DNA of 64,000 bases from Magicicada septendecula (lineage: Eukaryota > Arthropoda > Insecta > Hemiptera > Cicadidae), in contig JAWRYS010001488.1 of the NCBI GenBank assembly GCA_034769895.1, positions 62,001-126,000 of the forward strand, in the 5' to 3' direction. The notes below the pieces were generated by a model. That model saw only the letters and a list, made by a program, of their open reading frames with translations. It was not told the origin of the DNA and did no database searches. A program made the translations under genes and the position numbers. This document shows, piece after piece, positions 35,901 through 49,671 of this stretch. The first letter of the stretch is position 1, and every line of letters begins with the position of its first letter.

Positions 35901-37195
35901 ATTTTATCGAACTTAGAATAATTCGATACACACTGTGAGAAGGTAGTTTTCGAACTTATAACAAAAATTAATACAGTCATTACAAGCAAACGAACTATGA
36001 AGTAGAGTCACACTATTAGCCTACCAGTGAACATTAACTGAAACAAATAGTAATCAGACAATAATGTAATTTCAGTGTATAAAAACACTTTTTAAAAACA
36101 ACAATAACTTTTAAGAACGCTTAACAACACAAATTACATTCATGAACACTTAATAACCAGACATACCGCAACAAAGGTGCGTAATAATAATTCAACTTTG
36201 AAATAATTTACGATGTCGGTGTACAACAGAGAATGCTAACTTTTATTCATAAATTATAATCCGAATGCGTGGAGTTGGTGTCTGTGAGTGACATCGTGGA
36301 ATTCATCCAGTGCCATCTATCATCTGGAGGAGTTATCTGCACGATTCTAGAACGATCGACATGGGGGAATCATCACCGCAACTACCGAGTGATTGGATAT
36401 TCGAATACCAAGTATAGTAAAACATGTCTTAATTAATTTAGGTCCACTGTCTGTCATCTCAAAGAATCCACACACAATAAAATTCAATAAAGTAATCGCA
36501 AAGGAATTAAAGAAATCGATTCTAAAGTTTGTGTAGAAGTAAAATTATCATTGTTTATCAGTTTGGAGTAATGTTTATTTCCAAGTTCTAAATGAATCCG
36601 TAATTACAAAATATAGTAACAACTTAAGAGATATTCATATTAAGAATTTATAAGATGAAGCTAAACATTATAAGTTACTTAAGTACTAAACGCAATTGAT
36701 GAATGATCATTAATATGCAACCATTAGATTGAGAGTTTGGATAACTAATTTTATTAATGTATTATTTTGATATTTACAATTTAATGAGTATTTGATAGTT
36801 ACAATTTAATGAGTATTCAATTTTATTAATGTATTATTGTTTGATATTTACGATTCAGCCATGACTATTAAATTTTGGTAATGTGTTAATTTTATATATT
36901 TACAAGTACTAATGAGTACGTAGAATTTTGTGCTATCTTAATATTTACAAGTAATAGCAAACTAATGTGAATAAATTTACGAGTTATCAGTAGAAATGAG
37001 CATTTATTATTTTTAACCCTGAGATAAAGAGAATAAACATATAAAATAATGTTAAAATGGCGCCGCACCGCACGGCCTGATAAAATAGTAAGCTAGGGCA
37101 GTGACAGACAGTGGCTAGCAATAAGTTTAAAATAAGTACATGTAAGTAGCTTAAGCTATATTATTGTTGTCGTATATCGGTCTCTAAGTCTCTGA

Positions 37196-37639
37196 ATGAT
37201 AACCCGAAGTCAAGCTAAAATGGCATCTAGTGGAGAGAATTCAAATGAGTTTGATGTCAATAACCAGATGGGCTATGAGCAGGCTGAGGACGGAAACGCA
37301 ATGAATGAAGAAAGCTCCACAACCGGTGCAGGAACTAGGGCCGGGGGACCGCAATCACAGTCGCAGTCATCTGAAGCAAATTTTCAAATGTTAATGTCAT
37401 TCATAAAACAAAAGTTTGAAGAATCCGAAAAGAAGAATGAAGAAAGAGATGAAAAACAAAGACAACAGAATGAAGAAATGAAAAGGCTACATGAAGAAAC
37501 CAGAAAACACATAGACGAAAGGATTGAAGAAACGAAGAAACAGAATGAAGAAATAGGTAAACAACTCGCCGAGAAATTAGACAAAGAAATAGTTAATGAG
37601 AAGAGATTTACGAGGACAAAACCACCAGGTGGGTACTGA
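37196..37639 (+). pseudogene. gag-like coiled-coil ORF, unit 7
   Basis: Identical to the unit 1 product. Confidence 0.5.
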
Positions 37640-38153
37640 TTTACCAAAACAATCAGAAAAATTGGAAGAAAACAAATTAGATGAAAATACTATGGATCAA
37701 ATTGACACCGAGTATGAATCTTCAACAACTAAAGCATTGTCTTCACAACATGCCTCAAGAACAAAAGAAAGCTCTACAATTATTAATGGTAGATATGAAG
37801 ATGATAAAGACACTTGTACTGTGTTTGTTAGCAACTTAACAAACACAACTACAAAAAAGAAAATAATCAAATATTTCAGGAAGTTTGGTACGGTTGTAAG
37901 TACGAGATTGCGATATGCTGCAGGATCTGATCCACGATTTCCCAAAAGACGTACTGTTATTAAGAAAGAGTTTCATAAAGAAAGAATAAATATCCATGCA
38001 TATGTACGTTTTACTGATGAAAATAGTGCATATCGTGCGTTGGAAGCAAATGGTAATGTGTATGAGGGTTACCACCTGAGAATTGAGTCAGCTAACACGA
38101 AGGCTGAAGAAAAGCAGAGAACTAAAAAGAAAAAAATTGAGTACTACAATTAA
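37596..38153 (+). CDS. RBM34-like RRM ORF, unit 7
   Basis: 185 residues with Pro17; the RRM is unchanged. Confidence 0.75.
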   Translation: MRRDLRGQNHQVGTDLPKQSEKLEENKLDENTMDQIDTEYESSTTKALSSQHASRTKESSTIINGRYEDDKDTCTVFVSNLTNTTTKKKIIKYFRKFGTVVSTRLRYAAGSDPRFPKRRTVIKKEFHKERINIHAYVRFTDENSAYRALEANGNVYEGYHLRIESANTKAEEKQRTKKKKIEYYN

Positions 38154-38532
38154 TATTACCAGTACTGATAGAAAAATTAGAAGTAGGACTGGGGAAGTAC
38201 GTAAAAATTTTGAAACCAAACCTGAGATTAAGAAGATGAAAAACCGTTCTGATGAGTATCAAGGGCGAACTGCGTTAGCACGAAAGAAGAAAAGGATGAA
38301 ATTTGCTGGACCATTCAAGAATATTGTGAAGATTGGTATGAGAACGAAAGGAAGATTTCAAGCGATGGAGATGAGATGTCTTAGAAGTCTTGAAAACAAA
38401 ACATCATTATGTGAGTACGCGGACAGGAAAACGAAAATAATTAAAACGCCACAAGCTGTCAAAAAAAAACTTATTTGTAAGAGGGTTGAAAAGAAGAAAC
38501 GACAAAAAAAAGCTCAGCGCGTACATAAATAA
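38083..38532 (+). CDS. Basic tail ORF, unit 7
   Basis: Same product as unit 4. Confidence 0.45.
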   Translation: MSQLTRRLKKSRELKRKKLSTTINITSTDRKIRSRTGEVRKNFETKPEIKKMKNRSDEYQGRTALARKKKRMKFAGPFKNIVKIGMRTKGRFQAMEMRCLRSLENKTSLCEYADRKTKIIKTPQAVKKKLICKRVEKKKRQKKAQRVHK

Positions 38533-41500
38533 TGGTAATATGACCGGGGGGAAGTTGTCGAAAGGATGGGGAAAACCATTTTCAACACACTATCATAAAA
38601 GAGAGAGAGAGAGAGAGGTCATAAATTCCTTAGGTGTCAACGGCCGACTGCAGGGTAAGTGTGAAACGAAACTCACGAATTCAATACCCTTACTAATTAC
38701 CAACAAATTGTGTTGTAACGGAACTCACTTAACAAAACGTACAACTATGCCTCCACAAATAGAAAATTAAAAGTAATTAAAGGTAACGGATTAAAGAAAA
38801 CAATCTTAAGAATGTCCGAAAATTTAATAATTAAGTTAGATAATATTGGGTAAAATACCTTAGATAAGACTGGTTGTGTAAGATTACATTAACCGAAGAA
38901 AATAAATAGATATGAATATAATATGAATAAAATTAAATAAATGGTAAATAAAAACATTGCCGTGAAAGTACGGAATATTAATGAAGAAAATTAATAGCGA
39001 ATTAAATAGTAAGATGAGTTATACGAAGGAGCAGAAGGAAATTGATCATTAAGGAATGAAGGTCACGAATGGATAAACAAATGAGAGTTATGCATACACA
39101 GGAAATAAGTGATATGGATTGAAACAAAAGCACCACCAGGGCATGACAACATGATGAACCCGAGAGAAAAAATGGGATTTCCTCGACCAAAAGGTACCAG
39201 AAGGCTGAAGTAGCTGTGATTAAGGAATGCTTGGAATGGGATTATTAAGAATATACCCAAAGCACCGATATCCAATCTCTGGGAACTGCAAGTAAAGGGG
39301 TACGGGGTTATGTAATCATGTCCAGATGCCTGGTAGGTAGATCGTTTGCAATTGCCTTGTATAAAATAGAAATATCATTCAGAAGCTTAGGTGGGCCTAT
39401 CAAAAATGTAAAAGAATTATTATAATTTGCTAGAACAATTAATGAAATGTCTTAGTAGTAACACGAGATAAAAGAAAATAGAAATAAGAAAGCAAGTGTA
39501 TAAAATGAATTATTTTAATGATTAGTTGTCATAGTCAATAAATGTCATGTTAATGATTATGAATAAAACAATTAATGATAATAGATGTCAATAAGAGTGA
39601 AGAAGATAGAAGGGTAATTGTTTAAATGATATATATGTGAAGACAATTAATAGAATTGTGAGAGAAATATTTAAGTTGTATGTATTTAAGATCATGTTTA
39701 CGTAAGGACAACTTACAAGCTTAGTATAAGATTGTATAATATAATTGTGTTCCAAGATGTTAGTAAATAGAAAAGAAAAAATGTTTTTTTTAGTGAAAAT
39801 GCTAGCGAGATATCAGAAAATATGGACTAACCAGAGACAGTAATAATAAAATAGGTTAGAAAACTATAGTGAATTAGGATATAGAAATACGTATTATTAT
39901 TATTATTAATACCAATGTGCTATTTATAATTTAGTGATGATAGAAAGTATGATGGTCACTAAGAATTCTATATATAAGTGGTAAGTTTTTTAAAGCCAAT
40001 TAATTTGGAGATATTGATGCATATTTTAGTAAGTTGTGACATAAAAATTAAATGTATTAAAGGATACAAAGAAAATTAATCCTAAAGGCAAGAAATATTA
40101 ATACCAGTATCGAATAATTTGTGTAATTGAATTTTGTAGATATTGAAATATTATATGAAGTATAGTTAAGGAGAATTACAAATTTAGTTTAAGATTTTGA
40201 CTAAATATAAATTTGTAAATAAAATACCATGTTAATTAGAGTGAAAAAAAAAACAAACGGATTCATTTAGGATGTCGAAAGCGAAAGTACTTTAGAAGGG
40301 ATGGGGTGTGTTTACCATTATGTAACGAACCTTTTCTGTTACGCTGAGACTAGGTCAACGACGAAATGTAAACAACACTATACTAGGTCCAATGAAGAAC
40401 GAGCCACTACAAGGCAACACAAAGTACACATATTGGGAAGCAGATTTTGGCATTTAAACCTTACTGAAAGGGCGCAAAATTTTGGATCAAATTTGGATGT
40501 ACAGAGTCCATCCAAACTGACAAAATTTGGGGACAATATAACACAAAAAAAAATTTCGAAAAGTTTTATTTTATAATTTGCAGTAAGGAATGTCGCTGAA
40601 AGCAATAACGAAGGGTGTATGTGTGGAAAACATATTTTGTAAGGGACAAAAGGGGAAAGAGCAAGCACGCTGTAGTGACGGACAGGTCATAAATTTTGTA
40701 GGCAGCTGCAACGCCTACCCTGTGAACAGAGTTCACTGCTCCCGGTACGTAGAACACCAGTTTTTGTGAAAACACATTGATTCCATAGGAAACTACATAC
40801 AATGTGTACAGAGCCATTAAAGGAGAAAAGGCTTAACAATGGTCAAGCATACATGTGTACGCCAGCTGTCAGGAGAAAGCGACGAAGGGTGGATTGATTT
40901 GAAGGACTCCAGCGGTCGATGACAGGGTTTTGACCTTACTTGAAAACGAAAGCGCAGAGAGTACGTCCAAACTCAAGGATGGGGTGTTGCCTGGCAACTA
41001 AAAGAAAAAACCAACTTTCAAAGAAGGGTAGGCGAGGCCCTTGAACAACAATAGATAATAACGGCAGAGCGACGAAGTTGAGAAACAATGAAAATGGAAG
41101 AGAAACTCAGAGTTGTCACTGAAGACTTTAGAAAAAACGACAGATACAATTTATTGCTGCGTTGGCTGGAAATGACAACGACCTCAAAATACGAAGCAAG
41201 GGAAGAATCTGGTGGGGAACCAGAAGCCCTATCAGAGAACGCCTTTGAAAAGATAGGTGGTATTTGGACTTGGAGGGAAAAACATGAAACCAATAAGGAC
41301 ACGGCGTCGTTGGAATCAGAAGTCTGGTGGGAGATTTGGTAAGGAAAATATAGGAAGGAGACAGGAACGCGCTCAGAAAAGTTCTAACTAAAATACGGAC
41401 GCGAGAGGAGTTCTAACTAAAATTCGGACGCGAGAGGAGTGAAGTCCGTGACGAGAGAAATTAGCATTTTATCGAACTTAGAATAATTCGATACACACTG

Positions 41501-42766
41501 TGAGAAGGTAGTTTTCGAACTTATAACAAAAATTAATACAGTCATTACAAGCAAACGAACTATGAAGTAGAGTCACACTATTAGCCTACCAGTGAACATT
41601 AACTGAAACAAATAGTAATCAGACAATAATGTAATTTCAGTGTATAAAAACACTTTTTAAAAACAACAATAACTTTTAAGAACGCTTAACAACACAAATT
41701 ACATTCATGAACACTTAATAACCAGACATACCGCAACAAAGGTGCGTAATAATAATAATAATTCAACTTTGAAATAATTTACGATGTCGGTGTACAACAG
41801 AGAATGCTAACTTTTATTCATAAATTATAATCCGAATGCGTGGAGTTGGTGTCTGTGAGTGACATCGTGGAATTCATCCAGTGCCATCTATCATCTGGAG
41901 GAGTTATCTGCACGATTCTAGAACGATCGACATGGGGGAATCATCACCGCAACTACCGAGTGATTGGATATTCGAATACCAAGTATAGTAAAACATGTCT
42001 TAATTAATTTAGGTCCACTGTCTGTCATCTCAAAGAATCCACACACAATAAAATTCAATAAAGTAATCGCAAAGGAATTAAAGAAATCGATTCTAAAGTT
42101 TGTGTAGAAGTAAAATTATCATTGTTTATCAGTTTGGAGTAATGTTTATTTCCAAGTTCTAAATGAATCCGTAATTACAAAATATAGTAACAACTTAAGA
42201 GATATTCATATTAAGAATTTATAAGATGAAGCTAAACATTATAAGTTACTTAAGTACTAAACGCAATTGATGAATGATCATTAATATGCAACCATTAGAT
42301 TGAGAGTTTGGATAACTAATTTTATTAATGTATTATTTTGATATTTACAATTTAATGAGTATTTGATAGTTACAATTTAATGAGTATTCAATTTTATTAA
42401 TGTATTATTGTTTGATATTTACGATTCAGCCATGACTATTAAATTTTGGTAATGTGTTAATTTTATATATTTACAAGTACTAATGAGTACGTAGAATTTT
42501 GTGCTATCTTAATATTTACAAGTAATAGCAAACTAATGTGAATAAATTTACGAGTTATCAGTTGAAATGAGCATTTATTATTTTTAACCCTGAGATAAAG
42601 AGAATAAACATATAAAATAATGTTAAAATGGCGCCGCACCGCACGGCCTGATAAAATAGTAAGCTAGGGCAGTGACAGACAGTGGCTAGCAATAAGTTTA
42701 AAATAAGTACATGTAAGTAGCTTAAGCTATATTATTGTTGTCGTATATCGGTCTCTAAGTCTCTGA

Positions 42767-43210
42767 ATGATAACCCGAAGTCAAGCTAAAATGGCATCTA
42801 GTGGAGAGAATTCAAATGAGTTTGATGTCAATAACCAGATGGGCTATGAGCAGGCTGAGGACGGAAACGCAATGAATGAAGAAAGCTCCACAACCGGTGC
42901 AGGAACTAGGGCCGGGGGACCGCAATCACAGTCGCAGTCATCTGAAGCAAATTTTCAAATGTTAATGTCATTCATAAAACAAAAGTTTGAAGAATCCGAA
43001 AAGAAGAATGAAGAAAGAGATGAAAAACAAAGACAACAGAATGAAGAAATGAAAAGGCTACATGAAGAAACCAGAAAACACATAGACGAAAGGATTGAAG
43101 AAACGAAGAAACAGAATGAAGAAATAGGTAAACAACTCGCCGAGAAATTAGACAAAGAAATAGTTAATGAGAAGAGATTTACGAGGACAAAACCACCAGG
43201 TGGGTACTGA
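42767..43210 (+). pseudogene. gag-like coiled-coil ORF, unit 8
   Basis: Identical to the unit 1 product. Confidence 0.5.
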
Positions 43211-43724
43211 TTTACCAAAACAATCAGAAAAATTGGAAGAAAACAAATTAGATGAAAATACTATGGATCAAATTGACACCGAGTATGAATCTTCAACAAC
43301 TAAAGCATTGTCTTCACAACATGCCTCAAGAACAAAAGAAAGCTCTACAATTATTAATGGTAGATATGAAGATGATAAAGACACTTGTACTGTGTTTGTT
43401 AGCAACTTAACAAACACAACTACAAAAAAGAAAATAATCAAATATTTCAGGAAGTTTGGTACGGTTGTAAGTACGAGATTGCGATATGCTGCAGGATCTG
43501 ATCCACGATTTCCCAAAAGACGTACTGTTATTAAGAAAGAGTTTCATAAAGAAAGAATAAATATCCATGCATATGTACGTTTTACTGATGAAAATAGTGC
43601 ATATCGTGCGTTGGAAGCAAATGGTAATGTGTATGAGGGTTACCACCTGAGAATTGAGTCAGCTAACACGAAGGCTGAAGAAAAGCAGAGAACTAAAAAG
43701 AAAAAAATTGAGTACTACAATTAA
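43167..43724 (+). CDS. RBM34-like RRM ORF, unit 8
   Basis: 185 residues with Pro17; the RRM is unchanged. Upstream markers in this unit belong to the other variant set, so an exchange point lies between about 42560 and 43212. Confidence 0.75.
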   Translation: MRRDLRGQNHQVGTDLPKQSEKLEENKLDENTMDQIDTEYESSTTKALSSQHASRTKESSTIINGRYEDDKDTCTVFVSNLTNTTTKKKIIKYFRKFGTVVSTRLRYAAGSDPRFPKRRTVIKKEFHKERINIHAYVRFTDENSAYRALEANGNVYEGYHLRIESANTKAEEKQRTKKKKIEYYN

Positions 43725-44103
43725 TATTACCAGTACTGATAGAAAAATTAGAAGTAGGACTGGGGAAGTACGTAAAAATTTTGAAACCAAACCTGAGATT
43801 AAGAAGATGAAAAACCGTTCTGATGAGTATCAAGGGCGAACTGCGTTAGCACGAAAGAAGAAAAGGATGAAATTTGCTGGACCATTCAAGAATATTGTGA
43901 AGATTGGTATGAGAACGAAAGGAAGATTTCAAGCGATGGAGATGAGATGTCTTAGAAGTCTTGAAAACAAAATATCATTATGTGAGTACGCGGACAGGAA
44001 AACGAAAATAATTAAAACGCCACAAGCTGTCAAAAAAAAACTTATTTGTAAGAGGGTTGAAAAGAAGAAACGACAAAAAAAAACTCAGCGCGTACATAAA
44101 TAA
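43654..44103 (+). CDS. Basic tail ORF, unit 8
   Basis: As unit 4 with two private changes: Thr to Ile in NKISLCEY, and Ala to Thr in KKKTQRVHK near the end. Confidence 0.45.
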   Translation: MSQLTRRLKKSRELKRKKLSTTINITSTDRKIRSRTGEVRKNFETKPEIKKMKNRSDEYQGRTALARKKKRMKFAGPFKNIVKIGMRTKGRFQAMEMRCLRSLENKISLCEYADRKTKIIKTPQAVKKKLICKRVEKKKRQKKTQRVHK

Positions 44104-47100
44104 TGGTAATATGACCGGGGGGAAGTTGTCGAAAGGATGGGGAAAACCATTTTCAACACACTATCATAAAAGAGAGAGAGAGAGAGAGGTCATAAATTCC
44201 TTAGGTGTCAACGGCCGACTGCAGGGTAAGTGTGAAACGAAACTCACGAATTCAATACCCTTACTAATTACCAACAAATTGTGTTGTAACGGAACTCACT
44301 TAACAAAACGTACAACTATGCCTCCACAAATAGAAAATTAAAAGTAATTAAAGGTAACGGATTAAAGAAAACAATCTTAAGAATGTCCGAAAATTTAATA
44401 ATTAAGTTAGATAATATTGGGTAAAATACCTTAGATAAGACTGGTTGTGTAAGATTACATTAACCGAAGAAAATAAATAGATATGAATATAATATGAATA
44501 AAATTAAATAAATGGTAAATAAAAACATTGCCGTGAAAGTACGGAATATTAATGAAGAAAATTAATAGCGAATTAAATAGTAAGATGAGTTATACGAAGG
44601 AGCAGAAGGAAATTGATCATTAAGGAATGAAGGTCACGAATGGATAAACAAATGAGAGTTATGCATACACAGGAAATAAGTGATATGGATTGAAACAAAA
44701 GCACCACCAGGGCATGACAACATGATGAACCCGAGAGAAAAAATGGGATTTCCTCGACCAAAAGGTACCAGAAGGCTGAAGTAGCTGTGATTAAGGAATG
44801 CTTGGAATGGGATTATTAAGAATATACCCAAAGCACCGATATCCAATCTCTGGGAACTGCAAGTAAAGGGGTACGGGGTTATGTAATCATGTCCAGATGC
44901 CTGGTAGGTAGATCGTTTGCAATTGCCTTGTATAAAATAGAAATATCATTCAGAAGCTTAGGTGGGCCTATCAAAAATGTAAAAGAATTATTATAATTTG
45001 CTAGAACAATTAATGAAATGTCTTAGTAGTAACACGAGATAAAAGAAAATAGAAATAAGAAAGCAAGTGTATAAAATGAATTATTTTAATGATTAGTTGT
45101 CATAGTCAATAAATGTCATGTTAATGATTATGAATAAAACAATTAATGATAATAGATGTCAATAAGAGTGAAGAAGATAGAAGGGTAATTGTTTAAATGA
45201 TATATATGTGAAGACAATTAATAGAATTGTGAGAGAAATATTTAAGTTGTATGTATTTAAGATCATGTTTACGTAAGGACAACTTACAAGCTTAGTATAA
45301 GATTGTATAATATAATTGTGTTCCAAGATGTTAGTAAATAGAAAAGAAAAAATGTTTTTTTTAGTGAAAATGCTAGCGAGATATCAGAAAATATGGACTA
45401 ACCAGAGACAGTAATAATAAAATAGGTTAGAAAACTATAGTGAATTAGGATATAGAAATACGTATTATTATTATTATTAATACCAATGTGCTATTTATAA
45501 TTTAGTGATGATAGAAAGTATGATGGTCACTAAGAATTCTATATATAAGTGGTAAGTTTTTTAAAGCCAATTAATTTGGAGATATTGATGCATATTTTAG
45601 TAAGTTGTGACATAAAAATTAAATGTATTAAAGGATACAAAGAAAATTAATCCTAAAGGCAAGAAATATTAATACCAGTATCGAATAATTTGTGTAATTG
45701 AATTTTGTAGATATTGAAATATTATATGAAGTATAGTTAAGGAGAATTACAAATTTAGTTTAAGATTTTGACTAAATATAAATTTGTAAATAAAATACCA
45801 TGTTAATTAGAGTGAAAAAAAAAACAAACGGATTCATTTAGGATGTCGAAAGCGAAAGTACTTTAGAAGGGATGGGGTGTGTTTACCATTATGTAACGAA
45901 CCTTTTCTGTTACGCTGAGACTAGGTCAACGACGAAATGTAAACAACACTATACTAGGTCCAATGAAGAACGAGCCACTACAAGGCAACACAAAGTACAC
46001 ATATTGGGAAGCAGATTTTGGCATTTAAACCTTACTGAAAGGCCGCAAAATTTTGGATCAATTTTGGATGTACAGAGTCCATCCAAACTGACAAAATTTG
46101 GGGACAATATAACACAAAAAAAAATTTCGAAAAGTTTTATTTTATAATTTGCAGTAAGGAATGTCGCTGAAAGCAATAACGAAGGGTGTATGTGTGGAAA
46201 ACATATTTTGTAAGGGACAAAAGGGGAAAGAACAAGCACGCTGTAGTGACGGACAGGTCATAAATTTTGTAGGCAGCTGCAACGCCTACCCTGTGAACAG
46301 AGTTCACTGCTCCCGGTACGTAGAACACCAGTTTTTGTGAAAACACATTGATTCCATAGGAAACTACATACAATGTGTACAGAGCCATTAAAGGAGAAAA
46401 GGCTTAACAATGGTCAAGCATACATGTGTACGCCAGCTGTCAGGAGAAAGCGACGAAGGGTGGATTGATTTGAAGGACTCCAGCGGTCGATGACAGGGTT
46501 TTGACCTTACTTGAAAACGAAAGCGCAGAGAGTACGTCCAAACTCAAGGATGGGGTGTTGCCTGGCAACTAAAAGAAAAAACCAACTTTCAAAGAAGGGT
46601 AGGCGAGGCCCTTGAACAACAATAGATAATAACGGCAGAGCGACGAAGTTGAGAAACAATGAAAATGGAAGAGAAACTCAGAGTTGTCACTGAAGACTTT
46701 AGAAAAAACGACAGATACAATTTATTGCTGCGTTGGCTGGAAATGACAACGACCTCAAAATACGAAGCAAGGGAAGAATCTGGTGGGGAACCAGAAGCCC
46801 TATCAGAGAACGCCTTTGAAAAGATAGGTGGTATTTGGACTTGGAGGGAAAAACATGAAACCAATAAGGACACGGCGTCGTTGGAATCAGAAGTCTGGTG
46901 GGAGATTTGGTAAGGAAAATATAGGAAGGAGACAGGAACGCGCTCAGAAAAGTTCTAACTAAAATACGGACGCGAGAGGAGTTCTAACTAAAATTCGGAC
47001 GCGAGAGGAGTGAAGTCCGTGACGAGAGAAATTAGCATTTTATCGAACTTAGAATAATTCGATACACACTGTGAGAAGGTAGTTTTCGAACTTATAACAA

Positions 47101-48334
47101 AAATTAATACAGTCATTACAAGCAAACGAACTATGAAGTAGAGTCACACTATTAGCCTACCAGTGAACATTAACTGAAACAAATAGTAATCAGACAATAA
47201 TGTAATTTCAGTGTATAAAAACACTTTTTAAAAACAACAATAACTTTTAAGAACGCTTAACAACACAAATTACATTCATGAACACTTAATAACCAGACAT
47301 ACCGCAACAAAGGTGCGTAATAATAATAATTCAACTTTGAAATAATTTACGATGTCGGTGTACAACAGAGAATGCTAACTTTTATTCATAAATTATAATC
47401 CGAATGCGTGGAGTTGGTGTCTGTGAGTGACATCGTGGAATTCATCCAGTGCCATCTATCATCTGGAGGAGTTATCTGCACGATTCTAGAACGATCGACA
47501 TGGGGGAATCATCACCGCAACTACCGAGTGATTGGATATTCGAATACCAAGTATAGTAAAACATGTCTTAATTAATTTAGGTCCACTGTCTGTCATCTCA
47601 AAGAATCCACACACAATAAAATTCAATAAAGTAATCGCAAAGGAATTAAAGAAATCGATTCTAAAGTTTGTGTAGAAGTAAAATTATCATTGTTTATCAG
47701 TTTGGAGTAATGTTTATTTCCAAGTTCTAAATGAATCCGTAATTACAAAATATAGTAACAACTTAAGAGATATTCATATTAAGAATTTATAAGATGAAGC
47801 TAAACATTATAAGTTACTTAAGTACTAAACGCAATTGATGAATGATCATTAATATGCAACCATTAGATTGAGAGTTTGGATAACTAATTTTATTAATGTA
47901 TTATTTTGATATTTACAATTTAATGAGTATTTGATAGTTACAATTTAATGAGTATTCAATTTTATTAATGTATTATTGTTTGATATTTACGATTCAGCCA
48001 TGACTATTAAATTTTGGTAATGTGTTAATTTTATATATTTACAAGTACTAATGAGTACGTAGAATTTTGTGCTATCTTAATATTTACAAGTAATAGCAAA
48101 CTAATGTGAATAAATTTACGAGTTATCAGTTGAAATGAGCATTTATTATTTTTAACCCTGAGATAAAGAGAATAAACATATAAAATAATGTTAAAATGGC
48201 GCCGCACCGCACGGCCTGATAAAATAGTAAGCTAGGGCAGTGACAGACAGTGGCTAGCAATAAGTTTAAAATAAGTACATGTAAGTAGCTTAAGCTATAT
48301 TATTGTTGTCGTATATCGGTCTCTAAGTCTCTGA

Positions 48335-48778
48335 ATGATAACCCGAAGTCAAGCTAAAATGGCATCTAGTGGAGAGAATTCAAATGAGTTTGATGTCAAT
48401 AACCAGATGGGCTATGAGCAGGCTGAGGACGGAAACGCAATGAATGAAGAAAGCTCCACAACCGGTGCAGGAACTAGGGCCGGGGGACCGCAATCACAGT
48501 CGCAGTCATCTGAAGCAAATTTTCAAATGTTAATGTCATTCATAAAACAAAAGTTTGAAGAATCCGAAAAGAAGAATGAAGAAAGAGATGAAAAACAAAG
48601 ACAACAGAATGAAGAAATGAAAAGGCTACATGAAGAAACCAGAAAACACATAGACGAAAGGATTGAAGAAACGAAGAAACAGAATGAAGAAATAGGTAAA
48701 CAACTCGCCGAGAAATTAGACAAAGAAATAGTTAATGAGAAGAGATTTACGAGGACAAAACCACCAGGTGGGTACTGA
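48335..48778 (+). pseudogene. gag-like coiled-coil ORF, unit 9
   Basis: Identical to the unit 1 product. Confidence 0.5.
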
Positions 48779-49292
48779 TTTACAAAAACAATCAGAAAAA
48801 TTGGAAGAAAACAAATTAGATGAAAATACTATGGATCAAATTGACACCGAGTATGAATCTTCAACAACTAAAGCATTGTCTTCACAACATGCCTCAAGAA
48901 CAAAAGAAAGCTCTACAATTATTAATGGTAGATATGAAGATGATAAAGACACTTGTACTGTGTTTGTTAGCAACTTAACAAACACAACTACAAAAAAGAA
49001 AATAATCAAATATTTCAGGAAGTTTGGTACGGTTGTAAGTACGAGATTGCGATATGCTGCAGGATCTGATCCACGATTTCCCAAAAGACGTACTGTTATT
49101 AAGAAAGAGTTTCATAAAGAAAGAATAAATATCCATGCATATGTACGTTTTACTGATGAAAATAGTGCATATCGTGCGTTGGAAGCAAATGGTAATGTGT
49201 ATGAGGGTTACCACCTGAGAATTGAGTCAGCTAACACGAAGGCTGAAGAAAAGCAGAGAACTAAAAAGAAAAAAATTGAGTACTACAATTAA
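48735..49292 (+). CDS. RBM34-like RRM ORF, unit 9
   Basis: 185 residues, identical to the unit 1 product (Gln17). Confidence 0.75.
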   Translation: MRRDLRGQNHQVGTDLQKQSEKLEENKLDENTMDQIDTEYESSTTKALSSQHASRTKESSTIINGRYEDDKDTCTVFVSNLTNTTTKKKIIKYFRKFGTVVSTRLRYAAGSDPRFPKRRTVIKKEFHKERINIHAYVRFTDENSAYRALEANGNVYEGYHLRIESANTKAEEKQRTKKKKIEYYN

Positions 49293-49671
49293 TATTACCA
49301 GTACTGATAGAAAAATTAGAAGTAGGACTGGGGAAGTACGTAAAAATTTTGAAACCAAACCTGAGATTAAGAAGATGAAAAACCGTTCTGATGAGTATCA
49401 AGGGCGAACTGCGTTAGCACGAAAGAAGAAAAGGATGAAATTTGCTGGACCATTCAAGAATATTGTGAAGATTGGTATGAGAACGAAAGGAAGATTTCAA
49501 GCGATGGAGATGAGATGTCTTAGAAGTCTTGAAAACAAAACATCATTATGTGAGTACGCGGACAGGAAAACGAAAATAATTAAAACGCCACAAGCTGTCA
49601 AAAAAAAACTTATTTGTAAGAGGGTTGAAAAGAAGAAACGACAAAAAAAAGCTCAGCGCGTACATAAATAA
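49222..49671 (+). CDS. Basic tail ORF, unit 9
   Basis: Same product as unit 4. Confidence 0.45.
   Translation: MSQLTRRLKKSRELKRKKLSTTINITSTDRKIRSRTGEVRKNFETKPEIKKMKNRSDEYQGRTALARKKKRMKFAGPFKNIVKIGMRTKGRFQAMEMRCLRSLENKTSLCEYADRKTKIIKTPQAVKKKLICKRVEKKKRQKKAQRVHK

Larger units (their letters stand above)
33382..38946 (+). repeat. Array unit 7
   Basis: Carries the AG insertion near 36733 but not the extra TAA triplets or the CAGTTGAAATG variant. It has the TTACCAAAAC variant near 37642, so it groups with unit 10 rather than with its neighbours 6 and 8. Confidence 0.95.
38947..44517 (+). repeat. Array unit 8
   Basis: Longest unit (5571 bp). It has two extra TAA triplets near 41750, the AG insertion near 42303 and CAGTTGAAATG near 42560, like units 6 and 9. 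It then carries TTACCAAAAC near 43212, like units 7 and 10. It is therefore a mosaic of the two variant sets. Confidence 0.95.
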